Of a stretch of DNA of 5,285 nucleotides, positions 1 through 5,285 are shown one piece after another. A program made the translations under genes and the position numbers. Below the pieces are notes generated by a model. The model was not told the DNA's origin. It did not search any database and worked only from the letters and a program-made list of their open reading frames with translations. The number at the start of each line of letters is the position of its first letter. The stretch's first letter is position 1. This stretch comes from Alphaproteobacteria bacterium (GTDB lineage: Bacteria; Pseudomonadota; Alphaproteobacteria; SP197), in NCBI GenBank assembly GCA_022822575.1, contig JAJEBJ010000186.1:1-5285 (forward strand). The letters are read 5' to 3'.

Positions 1-1
1 G

Positions 2-739
2 GTGATGCTGGAGTACGACATCGGCTCGTCGCGGGGCGGAACACCATCGCGTCCGGCCCTGTTCCTGAGACCTGGCGAACGTCCGATCGTCGGCGGAGGC
101 GATCAGGTCAATGATGCGCTTTTGGTCGGCAACGCTCTCGTTTCCGGTCACGGCTGGACGATGGGTGCCGGCCAACGCAGGGTCCTCTCACAGGCGTACC
201 TGGCGCAGCCGGACGATACGCGCATGGATTCGTTCGGAGTGTTCCCGTCCCGCTCACGTGACATCCGTCTGGCGATCATGGGGTTCAGAACCCGCCGGCA
301 GGTCGAGACCTATCTGGACAATGTGGGGTGGCCGGGAGACGCAGAAATCGTCGATGCGGTCATCGCACGCTTCATGGAACGCGTGAACATCGCGAGAACG
401 GGAGTGAACATCGATGTGACGGATGAGGGGCCTGGACCCGCCCTCGGCCTGACGCTGATTGTCAGGCAGCGATACACCAAGGATTCACGGTACTGGCTCG
501 ATGGCCTGACCGACTGGGCGCCGTTCCTGGATGCCCTGAGCCACGAGGACATTGTCGTGCCCGGCAAGCTGGACGCGCTTGCAGGCTGGGTCACGAAACC
601 GGAACCCCTGTTTGCGCGGTCCGGACGCTACGTGCTGTTGCGAGGCATCCACCATATCAAGCTGGTCATTTCGGAGAACCGGCTCAGCAAGGCCAAGGCC
701 TATGTCTTCATGGTGCTGTCGGGAGCCGTGTCCTTCTGA
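2..739 (+). CDS. Uncharacterised protein, RiPP-locus-associated family (C-terminal part, 5'-truncated by window)
   Basis: The frame is open to the left edge and ends at TGA 737-739, giving 245 visible residues. The first codons, GTG-ATG, lie at the very edge with no upstream sequence to judge a ribosome site. The fragment opens with LEYD (3-6) and PSRPALFL (15-22), which look like the interior of a longer protein, so I treat it as N-terminally incomplete. Other motifs are FGVFPSR then IRLAIMGF (78-95), YLDNVGWPG (104-112), WAPFLDALS (172-180), then PGKLDALAGW (187-196), and GIHHIKLVIS followed by AKAYVFM (215-237). No signal peptide, membrane segment or known catalytic motif is visible. From memory, the pattern W-x2-FLD, P-x-K-x-DAL-x-W and HIK-[IVL]-V ... 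AKAY matches an unnamed family of about 300-400 residues, common in cyanobacteria and found beside NHLP/Nif11-type precursor genes. That link was not tested. Its function is unknown. It converges on the precursor gene, with 90 bases between the stop codons. Confidence 0.75.
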   Translation: MMLEYDIGSSRGGTPSRPALFLRPGERPIVGGGDQVNDALLVGNALVSGHGWTMGAGQRRVLSQAYLAQPDDTRMDSFGVFPSRSRDIRLAIMGFRTRRQVETYLDNVGWPGDAEIVDAVIARFMERVNIARTGVNIDVTDEGPGPALGLTLIVRQRYTKDSRYWLDGLTDWAPFLDALSHEDIVVPGKLDALAGWVTKPEPLFARSGRYVLLRGIHHIKLVISENRLSKAKAYVFMVLSGAVSF

Positions 740-755
740 GGCCGGACATGAACGA

Positions 756-782
756 TCCCCCGGCTCAAGGAGAGCCGGGGGA
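756..782. terminator. GC-rich hairpin between convergent genes, probable bidirectional terminator
   Basis: CCCCCGGCTC (757-766) pairs perfectly with GAGCCGGGGG (772-781) around the 5-base loop AAGGA. A flanking T756-A782 pair makes the stem 11 bp. It begins 17 bases after the + strand stop codon and lies 48 bases past the precursor stop on the - strand. Neither side has a real T-tract, so a classical intrinsic terminator is not proven. It could instead block readthrough or protect both 3' ends. Confidence 0.6.
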
Positions 783-798
783 CCGAATCCTTGCTGAC

Positions 799-817
799 GT
801 GCGCCGTCACGGCGCAC
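799..817. terminator. Second hairpin immediately 3' of the precursor gene
   Basis: GTGCGCCG (799-806) pairs with CGGCGCAC (810-817) across a 3-base loop, giving a perfect 8-bp stem. Read on the - strand it starts 12 bases after the precursor stop codon. No T-run follows it. With the hairpin at 756-782 it forms a tandem pair at the end of the precursor transcript, consistent with termination or 3'-end stabilisation of a short, highly expressed peptide mRNA. This role is inferred. Confidence 0.45.
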
Positions 818-829
818 CATCAACGATTG

Positions 830-1081
830 TTACCAGCAGCAGCAAAGACCGGCAGAGACCGCCTCGAGCTGTTCTTCGGTAATGTTGGGGTCAGGTGGCA
901 GCGCGACGTGCACGGTCTGCATGTCGCTCTGATGGATCTTGATGTTCATCGAATCGGGAATCGTGATTCCGAGTTCGGTGCTGATGGCGCTTTTCGGATC
1001 TGCAAGAAGCTGCTGCCGGAAATCGGCATCAACAGCGGACCTGTCGATAATCTGCTGCAACATCTCGTTGCCGTTTCTCAT
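830..1081 (-). CDS. NHLP-type RiPP precursor peptide with Leu-Cys-Cys-Cys-Trp core
   Basis: This gene encodes an 83-residue peptide with the layout of nitrile hydratase leader peptide (NHLP/proteusin) precursors. An N-terminal helical part carries the pattern A-x3-D-FR-x2-LLADP-x2-A (16-32), then ELGI (36-39). A middle part resembles the nitrile hydratase alpha fold (IPDSMNIKIH at 41-50, VHVALPP at 57-63). The leader ends EEQLEAVSAG (69-78), a Gly-Gly/Ala-Gly-type processing site. Only LCCCW (79-83) follows, before TAA. The frame also opens at GTG 1120 (96 residues), but ATG 1081 is preferred. GGAGAG lies 5 bases before that ATG, and the residues between the two starts do not look like leader sequence. 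Known family members serve as substrates for tailoring enzymes that recognise the leader, and the mature tail is exported by NHLM ABC systems such as the one encoded upstream. The core has no Ser or Thr. The modification cannot be deduced here. Confidence 0.88.
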   Translation of the reverse strand: MRNGNEMLQQIIDRSAVDADFRQQLLADPKSAISTELGITIPDSMNIKIHQSDMQTVHVALPPDPNITEEQLEAVSAGLCCCW

Positions 1082-1086
1082 AGCGA

Positions 1087-1092
1087 CTCTCC
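1087..1092 (-). promoter_or_regulatory. Ribosome binding site deciding the precursor start
   Basis: On the - strand GGAGAG lies 5 bases before ATG 1081. The upstream in-frame GTG at 1120 has no comparable purine-rich site: its upstream sequence reads CCTGACGG. This supports the 83-residue form. Confidence 0.75.
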
Positions 1093-1102
1093 ATTGATCT
1101 TC

Positions 1103-1121
1103 TTCAGGTGTGCTGAACACC
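1103..1121 (-). other. Overlapping alternative inverted repeats in the precursor 5' leader
   Basis: Two small perfect inverted repeats share bases and cannot form together. TTCAG (1103-1107) pairs with CTGAA (1113-1117), and GGTGT (1107-1111) pairs with ACACC (1117-1121). Each has a 5-bp stem and a 5-base loop at most. They lie in the 73-base gap between the MMPL stop and the precursor ATG, about 10 bases upstream of the ribosome site. The stems are weak and may be chance. I see no convincing sigma-70 promoter in this gap, so the precursor is probably read from an upstream promoter or an unrecognised one. Confidence 0.25.
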
Positions 1122-1154
1122 CGTCAGGAAAAGTTACAGACCAGATTGGCCGGG

Positions 1155-3479
1155 TCAAGCGATTCCTGTTGCTGTGGACTTCCCGCTCGTGTCGTGGTCG
1201 CGGTCCAGTGTCCGCAACAGTGCGGGGAGCAGCGTCAGGTCGGCAACGAGCGCAAAGGCGATGATCAACGCCGTCAGGATTCCCACCTGTGCGGTGGGAA
1301 TGAACGGAGAGAAGGCAAAGATCAGGAATCCTGCCACCAGGACGAGCGTTGTCGTGAAGACGGCCCGGCCAGCGGTGTCAAAGGCGTAGTGCACGGACTC
1401 CCCGGCATCCTTGCCATGGTCCAGGCGCGCCCTTCGGTACTTGGCAAGAAAGTGCACGGTATCGTCGACGACGATGCCGACGGTCATGGCCACGACGACG
1501 GACAGCGACAGTCCCACCTGACCCACCGTCAATCCCCAGACACCGAATCCCAGCACGGCTGGTAGCAGGTTGGGAACGATGCTGATCAGGCCCAGGCGCA
1601 ATGATCTGAGGGCGACGAGAAGAATGGCGGAAATGGCTAGCAGCACGACCATGGTTCCGATCAGCATGGCGCGGATGTTGCGTTGACCGATCCAGGCGAA
1701 GAGAACGGCCGGGCCGGTGCTGTTGACGCCGGTCACGTTGGATGCGTTGTCCCTCAACCAGGATCTCGCCCGCGCATTCACTTCAAGCACCTCCTGCGAC
1801 CCGAGGGACCGGGCCTGAACCGATACACGCGTGGCCGATTTCGACCAGTCGACCTGGTTGTTGAGGTCCAGACCCTGGGGCAGGGAGAGCTCGTAGAGCA
1901 GCAGGTACTGTGCCGCGAGTTCCCTGCTTTCGGGGAGACGGTAGGCATCGGGATCGTCGCCGTGCATGGTCTGGTTGAGACGCCGGAAGGTATCGGTAAT
2001 GACCGCCACGTGGCCTACCCCGGGCTGCGTGCGGTACCAGTCCGCGAATTGGGCGACATCGGCGAGAAACGCCGGGTCCGTGACACCCCCCTCGTCGGGT
2101 GCTTCCAGTGAGTACTCGAGCAAGGTGTTGCCGCTCAGCCGCTCGTCCATGAAGTCCGTGTCCTGGCGGAACTCGACACTCTCGTCGAAGAAGTGGACGA
2201 GAACATCGTTGAGCTCGTTTCGTGGGATCGCGAGGACCATCGCCATGACGAATACGGCCCATCCAAGGATGATCGGCTTTCTGTGTTTCAGCACGAAGTC
2301 GGCCAGCTGGAACATCGTCGGCCCCGGCAGTCGCCTTTCCTTCGGCGCTCGAAGAGGGAGCAGTGACAGCATGGCCGGAAGAAAGGTCACGGACAGGATG
2401 AAGGATGTCACAATGCCGATGGCGACAAAGCATCCGAGCTGGCGATAGGGGGGCACCTCGGAAAAGTTCATGCCCAGGAAACCAAGAGCGGTCGTGAGAC
2501 TCGCCAGAAAGATCGGGTGCAGGTTGACTTTGATGGCTTCGACGATGGCATCGTGCCTGGAATCGCCGGCGCGCAGGCGTTGCTGCAGGGCGACGAGCAG
2601 GTGAATGCAGTTGGCCACGACGATCATCAGCACGATGGTTGGCGCAGGGGCGATGGGCGGGGAAAACTCCAGGCCGATCCAGGCCCCCAGGCCCATGGAA
2701 GCAAGTATGGAAAAGATGATGACAAGGCCGGTGACCAGCACCCCTGGCCAGCCCCGGATGAGAATGCCGAGAATCACGGCCATGAGAAGGAGGCTGGCCG
2801 GCAGGAAAATCATCTGGCTTTCAACCGAAGCCTCGAGAAAGGTCTGGTTGACCATCACCGTACCGACGATGCGAAGGTCCACGCCGGGGAAACGCGTCTC
2901 TGCCTCGGCGGCGATCGTGCGGGCGAATTCCGCCACTTCGGCCACGGCCTCCAGCTGGTCGCCTTCGGGCATTTCCAGGGTGACGTTGACAACACTGACA
3001 TCGCCGTTGCGGGCCAGCATGCTTCCGGCGATACGCGGATCGGCGAGTGCAGTGTCACGGATGCGCGAGAGTGCTTCAGCCCGCGTCAGATCCTGGGGAT
3101 CAACCAGGTCCCGTACAACGAGATCATCGCCCTCGGCCGTCGTGTACTGGAAGTTGGCAAGGGAGTCGACGCGCCGTGACCTCGGTGTCTGCCAGGCAGC
3201 TTCGGTCAGCCAAAGGGCGGCAGAGAGTGCCTCGCCAGATGTCGCGTTGCCATCGTCGGGAACAATCAGGAAGACGACGTTCTCGTTCTTGCCATAGGTA
3301 TCTTCAAGCTCTTCCAGCGCCAGGAGCTGCGGATTGTCGTCATCGAAGAAGATGCGGTAATCGGCGGAGAACTCCAGCAGGGCCATGCCGGCGGAGGCGA
3401 GAGCGACCAGAAGGGGAGTGATGAGGATGACCAGCCAGCGATTGGCGAGCACCCGTTCCGCATAGCGTTCAGCCGTCAT
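1155..3479 (-). CDS. MMPL/RND-superfamily transporter (COG1033-like predicted exporter)
   Basis: This gene encodes 774 residues with the duplicated RND/MMPL plan, single-gene and without an adaptor nearby. Approximate layout: TM1 15-36; first periplasmic domain 37-222, opening with YRIFFDDDNPQL (41-52) and YGKNENVVFLIV (62-73), both typical of this group; TM2-TM6 223-375 (sterol-sensing-domain-like block); TM7 402-420; second periplasmic domain 421-600; TM8-TM12 603-757. The second half holds the hallmark GIVVDDTVHFLAKYR (668-682), whose Asp pair is expected in proton coupling. The matching site in the first half reads VVANCIHLL (287-295), without acidic residues. ATG 3479 is chosen because GGAAAG lies 7 bases upstream. 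An in-frame GTG at 3494 would add five residues. Relatives move lipids, hydrophobic compounds or peptides across or out of the inner membrane. The substrate here is unknown. Its position between a peptide exporter and a precursor gene suggests a role in export of, or self-protection from, the peptide product, which is inference. Confidence 0.88.
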   Translation of the reverse strand: MTAERYAERVLANRWLVILITPLLVALASAGMALLEFSADYRIFFDDDNPQLLALEELEDTYGKNENVVFLIVPDDGNATSGEALSAALWLTEAAWQTPRSRRVDSLANFQYTTAEGDDLVVRDLVDPQDLTRAEALSRIRDTALADPRIAGSMLARNGDVSVVNVTLEMPEGDQLEAVAEVAEFARTIAAEAETRFPGVDLRIVGTVMVNQTFLEASVESQMIFLPASLLLMAVILGILIRGWPGVLVTGLVIIFSILASMGLGAWIGLEFSPPIAPAPTIVLMIVVANCIHLLVALQQRLRAGDSRHDAIVEAIKVNLHPIFLASLTTALGFLGMNFSEVPPYRQLGCFVAIGIVTSFILSVTFLPAMLSLLPLRAPKERRLPGPTMFQLADFVLKHRKPIILGWAVFVMAMVLAIPRNELNDVLVHFFDESVEFRQDTDFMDERLSGNTLLEYSLEAPDEGGVTDPAFLADVAQFADWYRTQPGVGHVAVITDTFRRLNQTMHGDDPDAYRLPESRELAAQYLLLYELSLPQGLDLNNQVDWSKSATRVSVQARSLGSQEVLEVNARARSWLRDNASNVTGVNSTGPAVLFAWIGQRNIRAMLIGTMVVLLAISAILLVALRSLRLGLISIVPNLLPAVLGFGVWGLTVGQVGLSLSVVVAMTVGIVVDDTVHFLAKYRRARLDHGKDAGESVHYAFDTAGRAVFTTTLVLVAGFLIFAFSPFIPTAQVGILTALIIAFALVADLTLLPALLRTLDRDHDTSGKSTATGIA

Positions 3480-3486
3480 GTGGCGT

Positions 3487-3492
3487 CTTTCC
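3487..3492 (-). promoter_or_regulatory. Ribosome binding site of the MMPL gene
   Basis: GGAAAG on the - strand stands 7 bases before ATG 3479. The alternative GTG 3494 has only AGGG six bases upstream, so the ATG is favoured, though not decisively. Confidence 0.5.
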
Positions 3493-3617
3493 ACGAAAGG
3501 CCCTGCTGCCTCACCACAGCGCCGGGCGCGACCACGGTCAACCCTCGCGGACGGATCGTCTGAAACGGGTCGTCATGGGGAAAGGCACTCACCGGGGCAG
3601 GTCGCGGGGCAAGGTTG

Positions 3618-3640
3618 GGCTTGCCTGCAAGCCATGTCAA
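3618..3640 (-). promoter_or_regulatory. Candidate -35 box with inverted repeat in the ABC-MMPL gap
   Basis: The 177-base gap 3480-3656 holds a perfect TTGACA (3640-3635 on the - strand). It is followed one base later by a 16-base inverted repeat with 7-bp arms (GGCTTGC / GCAAGCC, 3618-3633, 2-base centre). With a 17-base spacer the -10 would be CAACCT (3617-3612), a poor match, so a sigma-70 promoter is doubtful. The repeat could be an operator, or a weak hairpin ending the ABC message 23 bases after its stop; no T-run follows. A second weak candidate in the gap is TTGACC (3541-3536) with TGTGGT (3518-3513). Nothing else recognisable was seen in this gap. Confidence 0.25.
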
Positions 3641-3656
3641 CGGCTCGCTTGCCCGG

Positions 3657-5285
3657 TCAGGCGATCTGGCGTCTGACCAGATTCCGGAATTCCCCGTTGA
3701 TGTCCATGAGTTCACTGAATGAGCCGCTCTCCACGATCTTTCCGGCTTTCAGCACATGGATGCAGTCAGCCTGTTCCAGGGTGGACAGCCGGTGTGCGAT
3801 GACGATTCTCGTGGTGGTCAGAAGGGCGAGATTCTGCATGACCTCGGCCTGACTGTCGTTGTCAAGCCAGTTGGTTGCCTCGTCGAGGAGCATGATTCGC
3901 CGATTGCCGACCAGGGACCGGGCAATGGTGACCCGCTGGCTCTCGCCGCCCGACAGAACCGAACCGCTGCCCCCGACCATCGTCATCATTCCCATGGGCA
4001 TGGCCTTGATGTCGCGTTCCAATCCGGCCGCCCGGGCAGCTTCCCAGACCTCTTCGGGTCCTACCCCCTCGTGGTGTGCGACAATGTTGTCCCAGATGTC
4101 CTGGGGGTGGAGCCGCACCGCCTGGGGCACGGTGCCTATCTTGCGGCGCACCTGCTTGAGATTGAGGTGCTTGAGGTCACGTCCGTCGTAGTAGACGGCC
4201 CCGGACGTTGGCTGGTCGATACCGAGGGCCAGATGGAAGAGAGTGCTCTTTCCGGCTCCGGATTCACCGGCGATCGCGACGAATTCGCCGGGGCGGATGT
4301 GGATTGTGACATCATCGAGAACCAGGGGACCTTCGGGTTCGTATCGAAACGATACATGGTCGAACAGGACCTCACCGCCAAGCCGTTCAACCAGCGCGCC
4401 TTCTTCACCGGATTCAGGCACCGCGGCAAGCAGGGAGCGCATCTGCCCGAAGGCAGGCAACAGGGCAGCAACAGCGCCGACCGATTCGCCCAGTCGGGAC
4501 ACAGCCGCCTGAAACGTGATGAACACCGTGTAGACGACGAGGAAATCGCCTACCGGAAGGGACCGCGTTCCGGGAGCGGCCACCGCAATGAGCAGCACCG
4601 CTCCGGCGAGAAAGGGGAGAGCGGCGCCAAAGGCACGGGAATGTTCCTCAATTTCCTGAACTTCGAGCTCCGCGCGCTTTTGCTGGCGGTAGTCTCTGGC
4701 CCATATGGCGAAGGCCGATCCTTCCGCACTTTCCACACGCAGCTTGGCGATGCCCTCCACGATCTGGAACAGACGTCCGGTCACGCGCCGGGCTGCGCTG
4801 ATCATGCGTCCCTGGGGAGCGATCTGGCTCAGCCCCAGGGCCACGGTCACAAGAAGCGAAAGGAGGCTGAACGCGAGAACAACCAGGCCGAGAGAGGTGT
4901 CATAGAAGAAGATGACACCAAGGACCGGAGCGAAGAACAGGATTGACAGCAGACTGTCGGCAACGACTCCCTGCAGACCGTCGCGAACACTCTGGAATGT
5001 CATTCCCGACATCGCCAGATCGCCGGTTGGCTGGCGGCGCAGGACACCGGGCGGAAGGCGCATGAGACGGTCCCAGAATGCCGCCTCGACCCGCGATGCC
5101 GAACGTCCTTCCAGGCGCATCATCACCGTGCCTTGCAGCAGGTGAAGCAATGCGCCGAGAAGACCGAACGCTGCCAGTGCCACGGCCACGACATAGAGGG
5201 TGCCGACGCTTCCGCCAGCCATGGCCTGGTGAGCCACAAAACCGAGTGCCAGAGCGGGCAACAGCTTGACTAGGCCGCCCAACAG
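3657..5285 (-). CDS. NHLM-type bacteriocin/RiPP ABC exporter, permease-ATPase (5'-truncated by window)
   Basis: This is a type-1 exporter half-transporter, open at the right edge and ending at TGA 3659-3657; about 542 residues are visible. Positions below count from the TTG at 5282. The membrane part has hydrophobic segments near 2-20, 25-50, 108-127, 130-152, 219-236 and 243-262. It carries WDRLMRLP (70-77) followed by PTGDLA (85-90), a pattern I associate with the NHLM ABC proteins lacking a peptidase (the second ABC of the pair). The nucleotide-binding domain is complete: aromatic Tyr314, Walker A GESGAGKST (339-347), Q-loop Gln387, signature LSGGE (443-447), Walker B IMLLDE (463-468) and switch His497. 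The D-loop reads NWLD (471-474) instead of the usual SALD. Family members form, with a C39-peptidase ABC partner and an HlyD-like adaptor, the export system for NHLP peptides. Neither partner is visible here. Any N-terminal domain, including a possible peptidase or cyclic-nucleotide-like domain, lies beyond the window. Transcription runs towards the MMPL and precursor genes. Confidence 0.88.
   Translation of the reverse strand: MLGGLVKLLPALALGFVAHQAMAGGSVGTLYVVAVALAAFGLLGALLHLLQGTVMMRLEGRSASRVEAAFWDRLMRLPPGVLRRQPTGDLAMSGMTFQSVRDGLQGVVADSLLSILFFAPVLGVIFFYDTSLGLVVLAFSLLSLLVTVALGLSQIAPQGRMISAARRVTGRLFQIVEGIAKLRVESAEGSAFAIWARDYRQQKRAELEVQEIEEHSRAFGAALPFLAGAVLLIAVAAPGTRSLPVGDFLVVYTVFITFQAAVSRLGESVGAVAALLPAFGQMRSLLAAVPESGEEGALVERLGGEVLFDHVSFRYEPEGPLVLDDVTIHIRPGEFVAIAGESGAGKSTLFHLALGIDQPTSGAVYYDGRDLKHLNLKQVRRKIGTVPQAVRLHPQDIWDNIVAHHEGVGPEEVWEAARAAGLERDIKAMPMGMMTMVGGSGSVLSGGESQRVTIARSLVGNRRIMLLDEATNWLDNDSQAEVMQNLALLTTTRIVIAHRLSTLEQADCIHVLKAGKIVESGSFSELMDINGEFRNLVRRQIA

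Noticed and set aside
830..1081. Treating the small ORF as a nitrile hydratase alpha-subunit fragment or pseudogene
   Set aside because: The catalytic metal-site motif of nitrile hydratase is absent. The double-glycine-like end, short Cys tail and NHLM exporter nearby fit a leader peptide instead.
1082..1120. GTG start giving a 96-residue precursor
   Set aside because: The extra 13 residues lack leader-like features and overlap the ribosome site of the ATG at 1081. The GTG has no Shine-Dalgarno sequence.
791..1264. 157-residue + strand open frame covering the precursor gene
   Set aside because: It is antisense to the NHLP precursor and to the MMPL 3' end, has no ribosome site or recognisable domain, and is explained by the high GC content.
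1783..2433. 216-residue - strand open frame inside the MMPL gene
   Set aside because: It is an alternate frame of the MMPL gene; the MMPL frame is continuous and has convincing membrane segments and motifs, so there is no frameshift or second gene.
3756..4946. 396-residue + strand open frame opposite the ABC exporter
   Set aside because: It is antisense to a clearly conserved ABC transporter frame. Its composition is Gly/His/Asp-rich with no family motif, typical of a shadow frame in GC-rich DNA.
1..5285. CRISPR array, tRNA, rRNA, insertion sequence or transposase
   Set aside because: I saw no regularly spaced repeats, no cloverleaf-like or rRNA-like stretches, and no transposase motifs or terminal inverted repeats by eye.

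Overview
The window looks like part of a RiPP (ribosomally made, post-translationally modified peptide) locus of the nitrile-hydratase-leader-peptide (NHLP, 'proteusin-like') type. It is GC-rich, densely coding and has Shine-Dalgarno-led ATG starts. These traits fit a high-GC Gram-negative, probably a proteobacterium, but no ribosomal RNA or taxonomic marker is present to settle this.

Layout: a 3'-terminal fragment of an uncharacterised protein runs on the + strand from the left edge to 739. A 90-base convergent gap (740-829) follows, holding two strong hairpins. Everything to its right is on the - strand. In transcription order it holds (i) an NHLM-type ABC exporter, open at the right edge and ending at 3657; (ii) a 177-base gap; (iii) a 774-residue MMPL/RND-superfamily membrane protein (3479-1155); (iv) a 73-base gap; and (v) an 83-residue NHLP-type precursor peptide (1081-830). 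The precursor's leader ends in a double-glycine-like VSAG motif and is followed by only five residues, Leu-Cys-Cys-Cys-Trp.

How the parts may work together (inference): the leader would recruit modifying enzymes encoded outside the window. The tri-cysteine/Trp tail would be modified, and the leader cut after Ala-Gly by a C39-type peptidase, usually fused to a partner ABC protein that is not seen here. The product would then leave through the NHLM exporter. The MMPL protein, placed between exporter and precursor, could be a second export, immunity or lipid-handling component. The left-edge gene resembles, from memory of its conserved motifs, an uncharacterised family often found near NHLP/Nif11-type precursors, so it may belong to the same locus despite its opposite strand.

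The most interesting item is the precursor. Its core is extremely short, lacks Ser/Thr (so classical lanthionine formation within it is impossible) and is cysteine-dense. The tailoring enzyme, and hence the product class, cannot be read from this window.
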